DNA of 64,000 bases, from the NCBI GenBank assembly GCA_964034945.1, contig OZ035960.1:22555487-22619486 (forward strand). Reading direction: 5' to 3'. This document shows positions 36,459 to 50,700 of this stretch, in pieces (the first letter of the stretch is position 1; each line of letters starts with the position of its first letter). The notes below the pieces were generated by a model. That model made no database searches. It worked only from the letters and a program-made list of their open reading frames with translations, and was not told where the DNA came from. The position numbers and the translations under genes are program-made. Source of the stretch: Chrysopilus asiliformis (taxonomy: Eukaryota; Arthropoda; Insecta; Diptera; Rhagionidae).

Positions 36459-36741
36459 GGTTTTCCCAAAATCTTAAATTAAAAATAAAGTCAGTAAATT
36501 TTAACGGTCTGTTAATTATCTACTAATTAATATTCCTTATATATTCTTCTGGAATATTCAGATAATATTCTGTTTGTTAACCTATGCATGAACGTAAAAA
36601 AATCATATAAAATTTCATTACCCTATCGGCCGGCGTCAAAATATTTTCTTTTTTTTATATATATAAAAATTTACCACTCCGATGTTTCTGACTCCATACT
36701 CATGTATAAATAGATGCTGTAAACTCATCTTCGGTGTCAGT
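36459..36741 (+). promoter_or_regulatory. Promoter region of TEP copy 4 with kappaB-like site
   Basis: GGTTTTCCC at 36459-36467 follows AGATTAGAA. An ATTACCCTATCGGCCGGCGTCA block starts near 36618, TATAAATA is at 36705-36712 and TCAGT at 36737-36741. The order is the same as in copies 3 and 5. Confidence 0.6.
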
Positions 36742-36842
36742 TTGGTGTGTTCCTCCCAAGATCACGGTTCAAACGAGTTTACGCCGACGCATTATTTGCA
36801 TAATCAAAATAAACAGAATAATTTAAATAATTGATGTTTACG

Positions 36843-39800
36843 ATGTGGGGTTTTTCATGTATTTTACTGTATATAATACCCGCGATCAGTTTGATTAATG
36901 GCGAAGGGTTTGTATTTTATTTATTCTTATGTATAAAAATTAATTATTTTAATGATATTTATATGTGCTTTATTCGCATAACTGGCCGAGCTAACAAACT
37001 TAATCTTAAACCAGTTTCTTTGAAAGAAAATGCTGTGTCTTCATTCCGATTTACGCACGATTAGCACGATTACATCGGCGTATTGCACTAAATTCAATGA
37101 ATTCAGTTTAAAAATCCAAACTCTTAATTTTAAATGCTGATAAAATGATTTTCTTAAAAAAAATTTTAATCTATTATAGCTTTTGATGTCAATGCTATAT
37201 TTCAATCTTCCGATTTTTTTGAAGAATTTTTAACACGTTCGTGACATTGTGTACCACTAGTGGTGCATGTACAGTTTTTTAAAACCGCGCGAGTAAATAG
37301 TGCGGTAGTTTTTTTGTGGAAGTAATATAAAAACACGCATCGTGTACCACCGATGGCGCACAACCGCCAGAAAACAAATCGCTAGTGTACCACCCGTGGT
37401 ACACGATGTCCAAATGTAAAAAAAGTTGAAAAAGCAAATGTGTTAAACGTGCTTTTGGAATGAAACATAGTCAAGAAACTGTTTTGGGGGAACAATCCAT
37501 ACATCAAAAGGATTCTAAAAATTCTAAAAAGAAAAAATAAATAAATATATTTTCATTGTTATATAAAGCTATCAAAATTGTTCCAAATTGAGATATAAAT
37601 TTACTACAAAGATATCAAATTTTTCCATTTTATTTCAGCCATTATTTCATATCAGTACCAGCTTTTATAACTCCAAAATCTGACTACAATGTTGCTATTA
37701 ATGTCGACACAGCAAGTAAAATCAAAGTGGGTATTCAAGGAGGATCCTTCTTAGAAGAAAAAACCGTTGATGTTGAACCATCAACGGCACAATTAGTTAC
37801 ATTCAATGTAAGTAAATCACAAGCTTTTCCCACACTGAACGGAAAATACAATATTATCGAAATAATAAAAAAAATGGTTGAATCTTAATAATTTTGAGTT
37901 CTTAGTTTTATAATTTTTTGTAGATACGACCACATTTTGCTAATAAAATAAAAATTTGTCGCTTGATTTGATCTTATCAATAAGACAAACTTATTTTGTT
38001 GATTCTGTAAAATTTGGTTTGTATTTCCGTCAAATCGTTATTTCAATTTATCAAATGAATAACTAGTTTTCATGGTGAAAATATTTTATCGAAAGTGGTA
38101 AATTTCCTTTTTTTGGTAATATGACAACGAGAGTTTTGTTAGCTTGTAATTAACATCGTTTTGTGTATTTTGTCGATATGTTCGAAAAATATTTTCAGTG
38201 CAATTATATAACATTTTTTTTATGTTTTTCTCATTTTTTTTTTTTCAATTTTTCTTATATTTTTTCGCAGGTTCCTTCCGATTTGGAAAATACAAACTAT
38301 ACTTTAAAAACAGAAGGATTATCTGGTATTGAATTTGTCAATTCGACAAATGTGTTGTTCCAAGAGCCCAAAAATATGATTTTGATGCAAACAGACAAGG
38401 GAATTTATAAACCTGGCGAACTGGTTCGGTTTAGAATTTTCGTTTTGGACTCATTTACTAAACCTGTTCAACTGGACGGAGATTTAAATATTGAAATCCA
38501 TGTAAGAAATATTATTTTGTTATATTTTTTGTGAAATCAGGATACTGGAAAAATATGAGATCATAAATTTTGATAGACTAACATTTAATTTTGTTACTTT
38601 TAAATGCAAATTCGCTTTGAATGAAATTTTGTTTAAATTAAATTGATTTCTAATTAACACGTTAACTGCCGAACCAATTTTGCAAATATTTAAAGAAAAT
38701 GCGAATACATGTAGACGCGTAGACTGTATGTAGAATGCATGTAGAACGTATGTAGAATATATGTATGTATACATGCAGAATGTAGACCTGGCTATCGACA
38801 ATGATAGAATTGGCCCCTCATGAAACTCAGTGACATTTTTCACTGGCTGTCAAAAATGATAGCAATGACAGTCAATGTGTTAAGAAATTTTTTGCAGTAT
38901 ACAAAAATCATAACATTTTTTCTCCATTCAACAGGATGCAGATAAAAATCTAATTAAACAATATAAAGTGAAGGAACTTACGCACGGTGTACATAGCGAT
39001 GAATTGCAATTGTCTCCGGAACCTGTTCTCGGCACATGGGAAATTTCTGCTAATTACAAAACCCAAACTACAGCAAGAACAATAAAAATCGAAGAATATG
39101 TTCTTCCACGATTTGATATCAAAGCTGAAATACATCCGAATATCGATCGCGCTAATGGAAAGATACGAGCAACTGTTCGTTCCAAGTACAACATTTGAAA
39201 TTTAAATATTTTTAATAAATTTTTAACAATTTCGTATTTTAGATATACATTTGGGAAACAAGTTGAAGGTGATCTCACTATGCATATATATGAAGGGTCA
39301 TATTATAGTTGGTCTACAACATCGAAAAAAGGTTCAATGCCACTGGAAACTAAGACGATTCCATTTGCTGGGAAAGCCGATGTTGAAATCGATATTCCAG
39401 CAGATAAAGAAGGTGCAAACTTTAATCGATATTCAGATGATTACCATCTTGAATTTATACTGGCGGAAAAATTTACTGGTATAACCGCAAATACGACCCA
39501 GAATGTTTTTGTACGTGTCCGAAATTATGACATCACTACTGTAGACATACCCCTAACATTTGTACCCAATGAACCTTTTAATGTTACTGTAAGTCATTTA
39601 TATGTTTTTTATTTATATGTTAAACCCAATATTTTACTACTTTTTAGATAAAACTAATAGATTTATACAGCACACCAATCCCGAACAGCAAAGATCCAGT
39701 CACAGTTTTTTCATCGCATGAACCTTATCCCCAATTTCGACCAGATTCTGGCGAACCCAAAAAATATTTTGATGAGAATGGACTTTTTACAATAACAATG

Positions 39801-42800
39801 AAAATTTCTGAAATCGAAAACATTACATATCATAAGATTTTTGTGAGATATTAATTTATTTCGCAAATTTTTGATTTTAATTGAATTACCTGATCCGTAG
39901 GTCAACTATAAAAATCACACTTCACAATTGAGAAATATTATAAATAGTAAAAATGATATTGAACGACCACCTGTACGACATTACACGCCGCCAGTGTATC
40001 CTTTGTCGATTAATGTTAAAACACAAAAGTATGTATTTTTAATTATCTCAAAAAATTTTAAGCTTTAATTCAATTGAATTAATTTTATTAATTTAATTAA
40101 CGTTTAATATTTTTGTTATTATTTCATTTTAGTCCATCATTTGACGAAGATGTAGAAGTCAAAGCAACCGCCCTGAAGGAGATGAAATATTTAATATTCC
40201 AAGTTATAGGACGAGGAAAACTCTTAATTTCTAAATATGTTGAGGTAATAATTCAGAATATGTTTTTGCAACCGTCCATCGAATACGTTTCACATTAGGA
40301 GAACGGGATTTTACGGTAGTGTGATGTATTTTATGGACGGGCGTCTATTACAATTTATGTCCCCAACATTGACTTCGTAATACCACAAAATTTGACGAAT
40401 TATTTCCTTTTGTTGCTAATGTAATTTATTTATTGCGAAAAATAATTAAAAATATCACATTTTTCCAGGTTCCAAACGCCAAAGAACATGATTTTAAATT
40501 TAAACCGACATTTGAAATGTTACCCTCAGCGAATATTTTAGCATACTATATTGACGGAAATGACGTTATAAGTGACGAAACCAGTGTGGTTTTCAAAATA
40601 AAACTGAATAATTCGGTGAATACTTTAACTAGTTTAAAACTATCATAAAATATTAAATTTGTTAAAATTTTTATCGAAAAGGTTAAACTAAGTGCAACAC
40701 CAGAAACAAAACCAGGTGAAGATGCCTCAATTACAATCGAAACGAATCAAAATTCATATGTTGGACTGTTAGCCGTGGATCAAAGTGTTTTATTACTTTC
40801 AAAACGTAATATTTGCAGCTATTTTTTAATTTTATTATTTTATATCAACTTTTCCGTTTTATGAAGCCAATGAAATAACACCTACTGATGTGTATTACAA
40901 ATTCTACACATTTATATCTCATACTCCATATGAAAAACTTATCTACCCTGGTAAATTATCGGGATTGAAAAGCCTTACAAACGCTCATCACGCCTCTACG
41001 CCAGGTAAACCAAACAAAATCCATACCAATATATGCACCTAACAATTGTATTTCCTATAAGCACCAATCAATCACGATACGGCAGATAGAGAACACGAAG
41101 TGCAAGCCTTCGCTGGTTCTCCTGGCGGTGGGTCTGGTAGTAGTGCACCACCTGTCACTCTTAGGAAGGACTTTCCTGAAACTTGGCTTTGGGAAACCTT
41201 CGATACAGAAGAGTCAAGGTAATAGTTTGATATTTTTTTCGCTTTCAATGTAAAAAAAAAGTTTGCTCTAAACTAATATTACCAAAAAACGCCTTTCATA
41301 ATTCACCCTTTTTGAAATTTTCTAGGAACACCACCATCAAACGAAAAGTCCCTGACACTATCACATCTTGGAAAATAACAGCCTTTTCATTGAGTCCAGA
41401 ATTCGGAATAGGAATTACCGAAAGCGATACATATTTACAAGTATTTCAGCCGTTCTTTGCGTCCGTCAGTCTACCATATTCTGTAAAACGAGGTACGGAC
41501 ATTTTTTTAAAATTCAATTTATTCTAAAAGTTAATGTGTTTGCTTTCCAGGTGAAGTTGTGACTGTCCCAGTCAGTGTTTTCAACTATATGAAAGAACCC
41601 GTCGATGCCGAAGTAACCTTCCTCAACGCAAATGATGAATTCGATTTCACTGAACAGCCAGAAGGATCAGGTATAGTGAATACACTTCTTGTCATGTGAA
41701 TTTCATGGCATTATCAATTTTTCTAAATTACAGATACCAACGTTGCTCGAGTAAAACGTCTTTCGATCCCACCTGAAACCAACGAAGCCGTTTCCTTCAC
41801 CATCAGACCAAAGAAGATTGGCCACACAACGCTAAAAGTGACTGCAACTTCTAGTTTAGCTGGAGATGGCGTTGAACGATTACTCCTAGTTGAACCAGAA
41901 GGAGTAACTCAATACAAAAACAAAGCCATCATGGTCGATCTCAGTGATAAGTCCGAACAAATCGATGAAGTTGACATCGAAATTCCAGAGGATGTTGTCC
42001 CAGATTCCACCCACATCGAAGTGTCTGTGGTTGGAGATATCCTTGGACCAGTTTTGTATCATTTGGACGATTTAGTGCGAAAGCCTTATGGTTGCGGAGA
42101 GCAAAATATGGGAAATCTGGTTCCTAACATTTTGGTCTTGAACTATTTGGAGGTACACTCACAGATTTTTAAGACAATTCAGCGATTTCCGAATACATAT
42201 TATAAATATTTTATAGAAAACCAAACAAGGAACCCCAGAGATAATTTCAAGAGCTAAGCGATTCGTTGAATCAGGATATCAACGTCAATTGACTTACAAA
42301 CACAAAGATGGATCCTTCAGTTCATTTGGCGAAAAGGACAAACCAACCCCTGGCAGCGTTTGGTTGACTGCTTATGTCGCAAGATTCCTCCGCAAAGCCA
42401 CAGACTACACCCAAATCGATGAAGAAGTGATCAAAAACGCACTCGAATTTCTGGCCAAGAATCAACAGACCAACGGAAGTTTCGCTGATCCTGGTGCCTA
42501 CATTATCAGACGCCACAACAATGTTGAGGATAAAGGAGTACCTTTGACTGCTTTCGTCCTAATGGCATTCCTGGAGAGCAGAGTAAGTAAAATTGATAGA
42601 CGATTGGAAAGGCTGTGAAATATATTTTTTTGTTTAGACCCAAATACCACAGCACGAGGAAGTCATCAACAAAGCCTTAGACTACATTGTAAAGAACGTC
42701 AACGCCGATAGTGATCTCTACTCACTCGCACTTTCTGCTTATGTCCTTCAGCTGGCTGATCATAGTTCTCAGGATTCATACCGTCAAATTCTTGAAAATC

Positions 42801-43894
42801 GTGCGACTGTCACTAGTAAGTTTAAAGTGTTTATCTTAATCTGAATGAGTGGTAATAATTCACAACTTTCTGTAAAAGGGGGCAGAAAACGATGGACGGA
42901 AAAATCGGATGAAAGAGAAATCCCGTGGTACTACTATTCAAACTTTGATGTTCAAACAACTGGTTATGGTCTATTAACACTTGTGAAATCAGAGTCTACT
43001 GCCGACTTGGCTCCGATTGTCAGATGGTTGGTATCTCAAAGGAACGACTATGGTGGATTTGGATCAACTCAAAGCACAGTCGTTGGACTGCAGTCGTTAT
43101 TCAAATTCGCTGAGAAAATATCAACAGGCGGAGAAAGTGCTGTTGATGTGTCCTTGGACTTTGATGGTGAATCTAAGAAACTCACAACAAATCGCGACAA
43201 TACAATAACTCTTCAGACACACAAAGTAATTTGTTAAAGAAAAATTTTATTTAAAAAAAAAACTTGCAACGAAATTTGTACATTTCAGTTACCTGCCTCA
43301 ACTCGCACAGTGAAAATAACTTCAACTGGCCATGGATCTTCTTTAGTTCAAGTTTCCTACAGATACAACATCAACGAACCAGAAAAGGAACCTAGCTTCG
43401 TCCTGGAACCTACGGTCAGTGAAAAATCAAATGCAAACTACCTCCAGCTATCAGTTTGTACCAAATTCACCCCATCTGAAGGTGAAGCAGACACAACTGG
43501 AATGGCTGTGATGGAGATCAGTCTTCCAAGTGGATTTACAGCTGACAAAGATTCCTTCCGAGACATTAAATTGACTGAACGAGTTAAGGCAGGTTTTTTT
43601 TTAAATATTTAAAATTTTCGGGTGTTTGAAATCACAGCTTTTCTAGAGAGTTGAATCGAAAAATGGAGACACATTGGTTGTGATATACTTTGAGAGCCTG
43701 GATAAAAACAAAATTTGTCCCACTGTTAAAGCCTTCAGAACTCACAAAATTGAAGAACGCAAACCGGCATCAGTGAAAGTTTATGATTATTACGACAATA
43801 GTAAATTCTTTTAATATATCTGTTGTTTATTAATGATATGGAATTTATTTTTGTTTTAGGTCGACATGCGCTGAAATTCTTTTCCGTGACTTAG
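36843..43894 (+). CDS. Tep: Thioester-containing protein, TEP copy 4, 21 exons, 1382 aa
   Basis: Exons: 36843-36907, 37639-37807, 38271-38501, 38935-39185, 39243-39588, 39648-39842, 39901-40028, 40133-40244, 40469-40615, 40682-40805, 40867-41004, 41062-41218, 41326-41492, 41551-41670, 41734-42152, 42217-42582, 42638-42815, 42879-43225, 43289-43588, 43647-43800, 43860-43894. GCGEQNM is at 42090-42110 (Cys904). An in-frame ATG at 36834 would add three residues; 36843 matches the other copies. There are two splice oddities. Intron 19 has a GC donor (AAG then GCAGGT) where every sister has GT. Intron 17 is unrelated to its counterparts and uses an acceptor reading CTGTAAAAG with no pyrimidine tract. 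If both work, the frame is open to a TAG stop. Exon 12 is a Gly/Ser-rich linker (FAGSPGGGSGSS). Intron 3 is shared with copy 5, including a MITE. Confidence 0.88.
37230..37446. mobile_element. TTAA MITE in copy 4 intron 1
   Basis: TTAA borders at 37230-37233 and 37443-37446, with ends TTAACACGTT and, inverted, TTAACACATTT. The inside carries three variants of the palindrome GTGTACCAC..GTGGTACAC. Non-coding, of the same target class as the 19808 element. Confidence 0.7.
38654..38883. mobile_element. TTAA MITE in copy 4 intron 3
   Basis: TTAA at 38654-38657 and 38880-38883. The left end TTAACACGTTAACTGCC and the inverted right end TTAACACATTGACTG match the 19808 family in the opposite orientation. 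The same insertion is present in copy 5. Confidence 0.85.
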
Positions 43895-44348
43895 AGAACA
43901 TAGTCCAACTGTTTAACATTTTCCTACACAAAATATTTGTGTCCATTAATAAGAATACATTTGATCGAAATAAAATATTTTAGAAATACCTGCAGCGTTT
44001 TTTGTTGATTTTCACTAGTCTTTGTTATATAACTAGTAAAATCATTAATAATAAGATGTTTTTAGTTTGCAAAATATAATTGGAGGTATTGGACACGGGG
44101 TTAACTTTCATCAGAACTTGTGCAAAAATTAAAGCTCATTTCCTGAAAACATTTCTAATATACGAGTATATTGGAAAAGTGCGAAAAAAATTCATTACGA
44201 TAAAAAAATTGTTTACATCTACTGATTTTTTTCTGTGGTAATCTCACACACAAATAAAATCTGAAGTGAATTTCACTTGAAAAAGCGTCGACTAATTGAT
44301 TTACTTTCCAATAGCCAATAGTCAAAAGTCAGATTAGAACCAAAATCA
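43895..44348. other. Intergenic DNA between TEP copies 4 and 5
   Basis: Short AT-rich spacer. AATAAA at 43969-43974 is the likely poly(A) signal of copy 4, about 75 nt past the stop. No gene or transposon end was recognised. Confidence 0.6.
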
Positions 44349-44612
44349 GGTTTCCCTAAATTTTGATTTCGAAATTATAATTAAATAAAATTTGTGAGCA
44401 CTTAATTATGTTCTACTTGATATTCTTCGTGTGATCTAATGAATTGCGTTTGTTTAAGTATGCATGGGAGTTAAAAAAATCCCATAAACTATAATTCATT
44501 ACCATAACGGCGTCAAAAAAAATTTTTTTTTGTTTCAAATTTGATAACCCGCTGTTTCCAACTGCTATTCTCATGTATAAATAGACCCAGTGAACTCGTA
44601 TTGGGTATCAGT
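44349..44612 (+). promoter_or_regulatory. Promoter region of TEP copy 5
   Basis: AGATTAGAACC then TCAGGTTTCCCT (weaker kappaB-like match at 44349-44357), ATTACCATAACGGCGTCA from about 44508, TATAAATA at 44576-44583 and TCAGT at 44608-44612. Confidence 0.6.
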
Positions 44613-44705
44613 TTGGAGTGTCATCTCTACGGCCGCGGTTCAAATAAAAGTTACAGTGAAACATAAGTTACATAATTTAAATCGTTATAGTAATTTGCTA
44701 GGACA

Positions 44706-47700
44706 ATGTGGCGGTTTTCGTGTGTTTTATTGTGCTTATTGCCAGTATTGATTAATGGCGAAGGGTTAGTATGGAAATTTTTTTTGTGTATGTTTGAAAA
44801 TTTACATTAGAGTCGTGTTTAAAATGATGTATGAATCATTCGGTCAACTGAAACAGCCGCAAATTAAATAATGAACCGGTTTTTCCCCAAAGAAAATTGT
44901 GTTTCAGTGATTTGAGTTCAAGTACGAATTGTTTACAATTGCCCAGGTACATCACAAATTATTCAAATGCTTTAAGGTTGTGCGATTGTTTCTTAGAATT
45001 CGAATTCTAAAAAAATAATTATAATAACATCAATATTGAACTCCGCACATATTAAACTTGTTGTCTATTTTTAATTTGATATTTATTATCTTTGGATTCT
45101 TCAACAACAAAAATATTATGAGAAATTGAAAACGTGTTTTTTTTTGTGGTTTCTAATGTTCTGATCGTTAAATTATTTTTATTCTCAAAGCTTGAAACTC
45201 TACATGACGCCCGTAGATAATGAAAGTGAAAATGGAGATTAATTAAAAATCATACGGCATAAAAGTTCTATTCAGTTTGACTAACATATAAAATTGGCCA
45301 ATTAAATTTGCAACTAGAGCATTGAGAGTTATTAGTATTATCGATGGTACTTTGGTTAGAACTCCAATGCATTTAAAAATTACATTTTGTTCGGTTTTGA
45401 TTCAAATCTGATTCAGTTTAATTTGAAGCAAAAGTTAATCATGAAAGGTAAAATCTAGAAACTTTTTAATTGTTTTTTTTTCTTCATTTTATTTTAGCCA
45501 TTATTTTATATCAGTACCAGCTTTTATAACCCCAAACTCTGAATACAATGTTGCTATTAATGTCGACACAGCAAGTAAAATCAAAGTGGGTATTCAAGGA
45601 GGATCCTTCTCAGAAGAAAAAACCGTTGATGTTGAACCATCAACGGCACAATTAGTTACATTCAATGTAAGTAAATCACAAGCTTTTCCCACACTGAACG
45701 GAAAATACAATATTATCGAAATAATAAAAAAAATGGTTGAATCTTAATAATTTTGAGTTCTTAGTTTTATAATTTTTTGTAGATACGACCACATTTTGCT
45801 AATAAAATATAAATTTGTCGGTTGATTTGATTTTATCAATAAGACAAACTTATTTTGTTGATTCTATAAAATTTGATTTGTATTTTCGTCAAATCGTTAT
45901 TTCAATTTATCAAATGAATAACTAGTTTTGAAAATATTTTATTGAAAAAATTTTCACAAGTGGTAAATTTCCTTTTTTGGTAATATAACAACGAGAGTTT
46001 TGTTAGCTTATAATTAACAACGTTTTGTGTATTTTGTCGATATGTTCAAAAATTATTTTCAGTGCAACTATGTAACATTTTTTTCAATTTTCCTTATATT
46101 TTTTCGCAGGTTCCTTCCGATTTGGAAAATACAAACTATACTTTAAAAACAGAAGGATTATCTGGTATTGAATTTGTCAATTCGACAAATGTGTTGTTCC
46201 AAGAGTCCAAAAATATAGTTTTGATGCAAACAGACAAGGGAATTTATAAACCTGGCGAACTGGTTAGGTTTAGAATTTTGGTTTTGGACTCATTTACTAA
46301 ACCTGTTCAACTGGACGGAGATTTAAATATTGAAATCCATGTAAGAAATATTATTTTGTTATATTTTTTGTGAAATCAGGATACTGGAAAAATATGAGAT
46401 CATAAATTTTGATAGACTAACATTTAATTTTGTTACTTTTAAATGCAAATTCGCTTTGAATGAAATTTTGTTTAAATTAAATTGATTTCTAATTAACACG
46501 TTAACTGCCGAACCAATTTTGCAAATATTTAAAGAAAATGCGAATACATGTAGACCCGTAGACTGTATGTAGAATGCATGTAGAACGTATGTAGAATATA
46601 TGTATGTATACATGCAGAATGTAGACCTGGCTATCGACAATGATAGAATTGGCCCCTCATGAAACTCAGTGACATTTTTCACTGGCTGTCAAAAATGATA
46701 GCAATGACAGTTAATGTGTTAAGAAATTTTTTGCTGTATACAAAAATCATAACATTTTTTCTCCATTCAACAGGATGCAGATAAAAATCTAATTAAACAA
46801 TATAAAGTGAAGGAACTTACGCACGGTGTACATAGCGATGAATTGCAATTATCTCCAGAACCAGTTCTCGGCGCATGGAAAATTTCTGCTGAATACAAGG
46901 GGAAGAAAACTGTAAAAAGTGTAAAAATCGAGGAATATGTTCTTCCTCGATTCGATATTAAAGTTGAAATCCCACCGATTACAACCAGAGACGATGGCAA
47001 AATTCGCGCATCGGTTCGATCAAAGTAAATTATTTTAAACTTTGCTGATATTAATAATTTTTTTTTTGATAATCTCGAATTTTAGATATACATTTGGAAA
47101 ACCAGTTGAAGGTGATCTCACTGTGAATCTCTATTCGGGTGCACGTTATAGTTGGTCGTCGGAACCGAAAAAAAATTCCGTACTCCACGAAACTAAAACG
47201 ATTCCATTTGCTGGAAAAGCCGATGTGGAATTAGATATTCCTGAAAAGCCTACACCCGACAATTCCTCAGATTCCGATTATAATCGGTATGCTGATTATT
47301 ATTACCTTGAATTCATATTAGCTGAGAAATTTTCCGGTAAAACAGTTAATGCAACTAGAAACGTGGCAGTACAAGTTTTAAATTATGCGATAAGAGTTGA
47401 AAAGGTCCCACAAGATTTTGTTCCGGATGAACTTTTTGAAATCACTGTAAGATTGTACAAACTTCGAGTAAATTGAATTAATATAACAAATTTTGTTCCA
47501 TATTTAGATTAGTTTAAAAGATCTTCATGGAAAACCAATTCAGGACACCAAAAATCCAGTTCGCGTTTTCTCCACACAAGACTACAATCCAAGATTCGTA
47601 CCAGATGCTGATGGACCTGAAAAATATTTTGATGAAAATGGAGTTTTAACGACAATGTTGAAAATTTCTGAAGTTGAAAACGTCACTTATCACTCAATTT

Positions 47701-50700
47701 ATGTAAATTGAAATTTAACGATCGATATAAGTTGTACTTTTTAATTTGAATATATTTTTTAGGTCCACTACAAAAATAGAAATTCTTATTTGACGGGTCT
47801 CCGAAACAGCAAAAAGTACACAACACCAGCTCCTTACACACCTCGTGTTTACCCTCTTTCACTCAATATTGAGACTAAAAAGTAAGGAATTTTTGGTTTT
47901 TTCCAAACAAAAAATTAATTTTAATGTAATACGAAAACATTTAGTCCATCGATTGATCAGGATGTCGAAATTAAAGCAACCGCCCAGAAGGAAATGAAAA
48001 ACTTGATTTTCCAAGTTACAGGAAAAGGAAAACTCTTGTTGTCTGAATATGTTGAGGTAAGATTCTAGGAAATAATTTAGAAGATAAATTCAACTCTATT
48101 ATATTGATTCCACTACCAAATTCGAACCTAGTTGCATTTTGCGAGCAAAAAATGTTTAATTTGAAAATTAATATAGCCTATGCTACCCACATCTGCTTCG
48201 GAATCCTGCCTCGGGCCCTAATTTTTACAGGGCAACGAGTTCCGTAAATTTTAATTGCCGAAAATTTTCCTTAAAAAATGTTCCAAACCGATGGACGTTT
48301 TGAAAATCAAAATACACGTCGGAATTTTATTTTAGTATGTCTAATGCTACCAGATGTGGTCCCGTTATTTTTATTTACCCCAAAAAGTCAACACAGGAGG
48401 AAATCCGGCATTTTACCCACCTTTTACTTGCAATATTATGCGGCAATATGACTAAAAAATCGAGTCTGGTTAAGATGTGGTTAGATGACAACGCATATAA
48501 TAAGTCGGCCATAGAACTCTTAAAATACGGCCTTTCTGTTTCAATGTAGAATTGAATAAATAAAAAAACTCAAATTATACCAATCACTATATTACCTCAC
48601 ATTATTTTTTTTAGGTTCCTAACACCAAAGAGCACGTTTTCAAATTTAAACCGACATTTGAGATGTTACCCTCAGCGAATATTTTAGCATACTATATTGA
48701 TGGAGATGATGTCATAAGTGAGGAAACCGGAATTTATTTCGAGAGAAAACTAAATAATTCCGTGAGAATTTTAATAAATTTAAAGAAACCAGAAGAAATT
48801 TAATTTGGATTTTTTCAAAGATTAAATTAAGTGCAACACCAGAAGCAAAGCCAGGCGAAGATGCTTCAATTAATGTCGAGACGGATCCAAATTCATATGT
48901 TGGACTATTAGCAGTTGATCAAAGCGTTTTGTTGCTCGCACACGGTAAAATTGAATTTAAAATAATTTATTTATATCAGGTTTTTATTTTACTCTTTTAG
49001 GCAACGATTTATCATCTTCTGATGTGTTTTACAAGTTTTACGATTTTATTCCTTATCTTCCATATGGCGGTGTTACGTACCCCGGCAAACGCTCGGGATT
49101 AAAAAGTCTCACAAATGCACATCATGAGGCCACTGAAGGTAAAAAAACTAACCCATTATATGCATAATTTGTAACGTCTGTTTCGTCCTTAGCAAATATT
49201 GCATTCCATCACACCGACAGGGTTAGCGAACTTGCTCCCGTTGGTGCAGCGTTTGCTGGAGGTCAAGCAGGTGGCCCTGTTCAGGAATCTCCCGGTATGA
49301 AAGCTGTAACTATTAGAAAAGAATTCCCTGAAACCTGGTTATGGGACACATTTAACACCGACCAGTCAAGGTAAACATTAACAGAAATGATGATTGATTG
49401 ATTGATTGTTAATGCGCCAATCAAACCGTAGTCTTTCCAAAACTTTTTTAAAATATTTTAAAAACTCACTTGAAACGTTCACAACATAGAATTTTTGCAA
49501 TTTCTTAGAAATACAACAATAATGAGGAAAGTTCCTGACACCATCACATCCTGGAAAATCACTGGCTTTTCATTGAGTCCGGATTCCGGAATTGGAATAA
49601 CTGAAGACGCAACCGATTTGAAAGTATTCCAACCATTCTTTGCATCAGTTAGTCTTCCATATTCTGTGAAACGAGGTACCAACAATTTTTCTAATAAATT
49701 CAATTTATTCTAAAAGTTAATGTGTTTGCTTTCCAGGTGAAGTCGTAACTGTCCCAGTCAGTGTTTTCAACTACATGAAAGAACCCGTCGACGCCGAAGT
49801 AAGCTTCCTCAACGCAAATGACGAATTTGATTTCACTGAACAAGCAGAAGGATCAGGTATATTGAATTCACTTCTTGTCATGTGAATTTCATGGCATTAT
49901 CAATTTTCCTAAAATACAGATACCAACGTTGCTCGAGTAAAACGCCTTTCGATTCCACCTGAGACCAACGAAGCCGTTTCCTTCACCATCAAACCAAAGA
50001 AGATTGGCCACACAACGCTAAAAGTGACTGCAACTTCTAGTTTAGCTGGAGATGGCGTTGAACGATTACTCCTAGTTGAACCAGAAGGAGTAACTCAATA
50101 CAAAAACAAAGCCATCATGGTCGATCTCAGTGATAAGTCTGAACAAATCGATGAAGTTGACATCGAAATTCCAGAGGATGTTGTCCCAGATTCCACCCAC
50201 ATCGAAGTGTCTGTGGTCGGAGATATCCTTGGACCAGTTTTGTATCATTTGGACGATTTAGTACGAAAGCCTTATGGTTGCGGAGAGCAAAATATGGGAA
50301 ATCTGGTTCCCAATATTTTGGTCTTGAACTACTTGGAGGTAATTCAAAGATTTTTAAGACAATTCAGCGATTTTCGAATACATACAAATATTTTATAGAA
50401 AACTAAACAAGGAACCCCAGAGATAACTTCGAAAGCCAAGCGATTCGTTGAATCAGGATATCAACGACAATTGACCTACAAACACAAGGACGGATCCTTC
50501 AGTTCATTTGGAGAAAAGGAGGAACCAACATCTGGTAGCGTTTGGCTGACTGCTTATGTCGCAAGATTCCTCCGAAAGGCCACAGACTACACCCAAATCG
50601 ATGAAGAAGTGATCAAAAACGCACTCGAATTCCTGGCCAAGAATCAACAGACCAACGGAAGTTTCGCTGATCCTGGCGCCTACATTATCAGACGCCACAA

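Noticed and set aside
36834..36842. Upstream in-frame ATG of copy 4 as the start
   Set aside because: Would add only MFT before the MWG start that aligns with the other copies; it has no counterpart in them, though use of it cannot be excluded.
48337..48549. 70-codon frame in copy 5 intron 8 as a nested gene
   Set aside because: No family recognised, no promoter, and no homologue in the same intron of other copies; more likely a transposon scrap.
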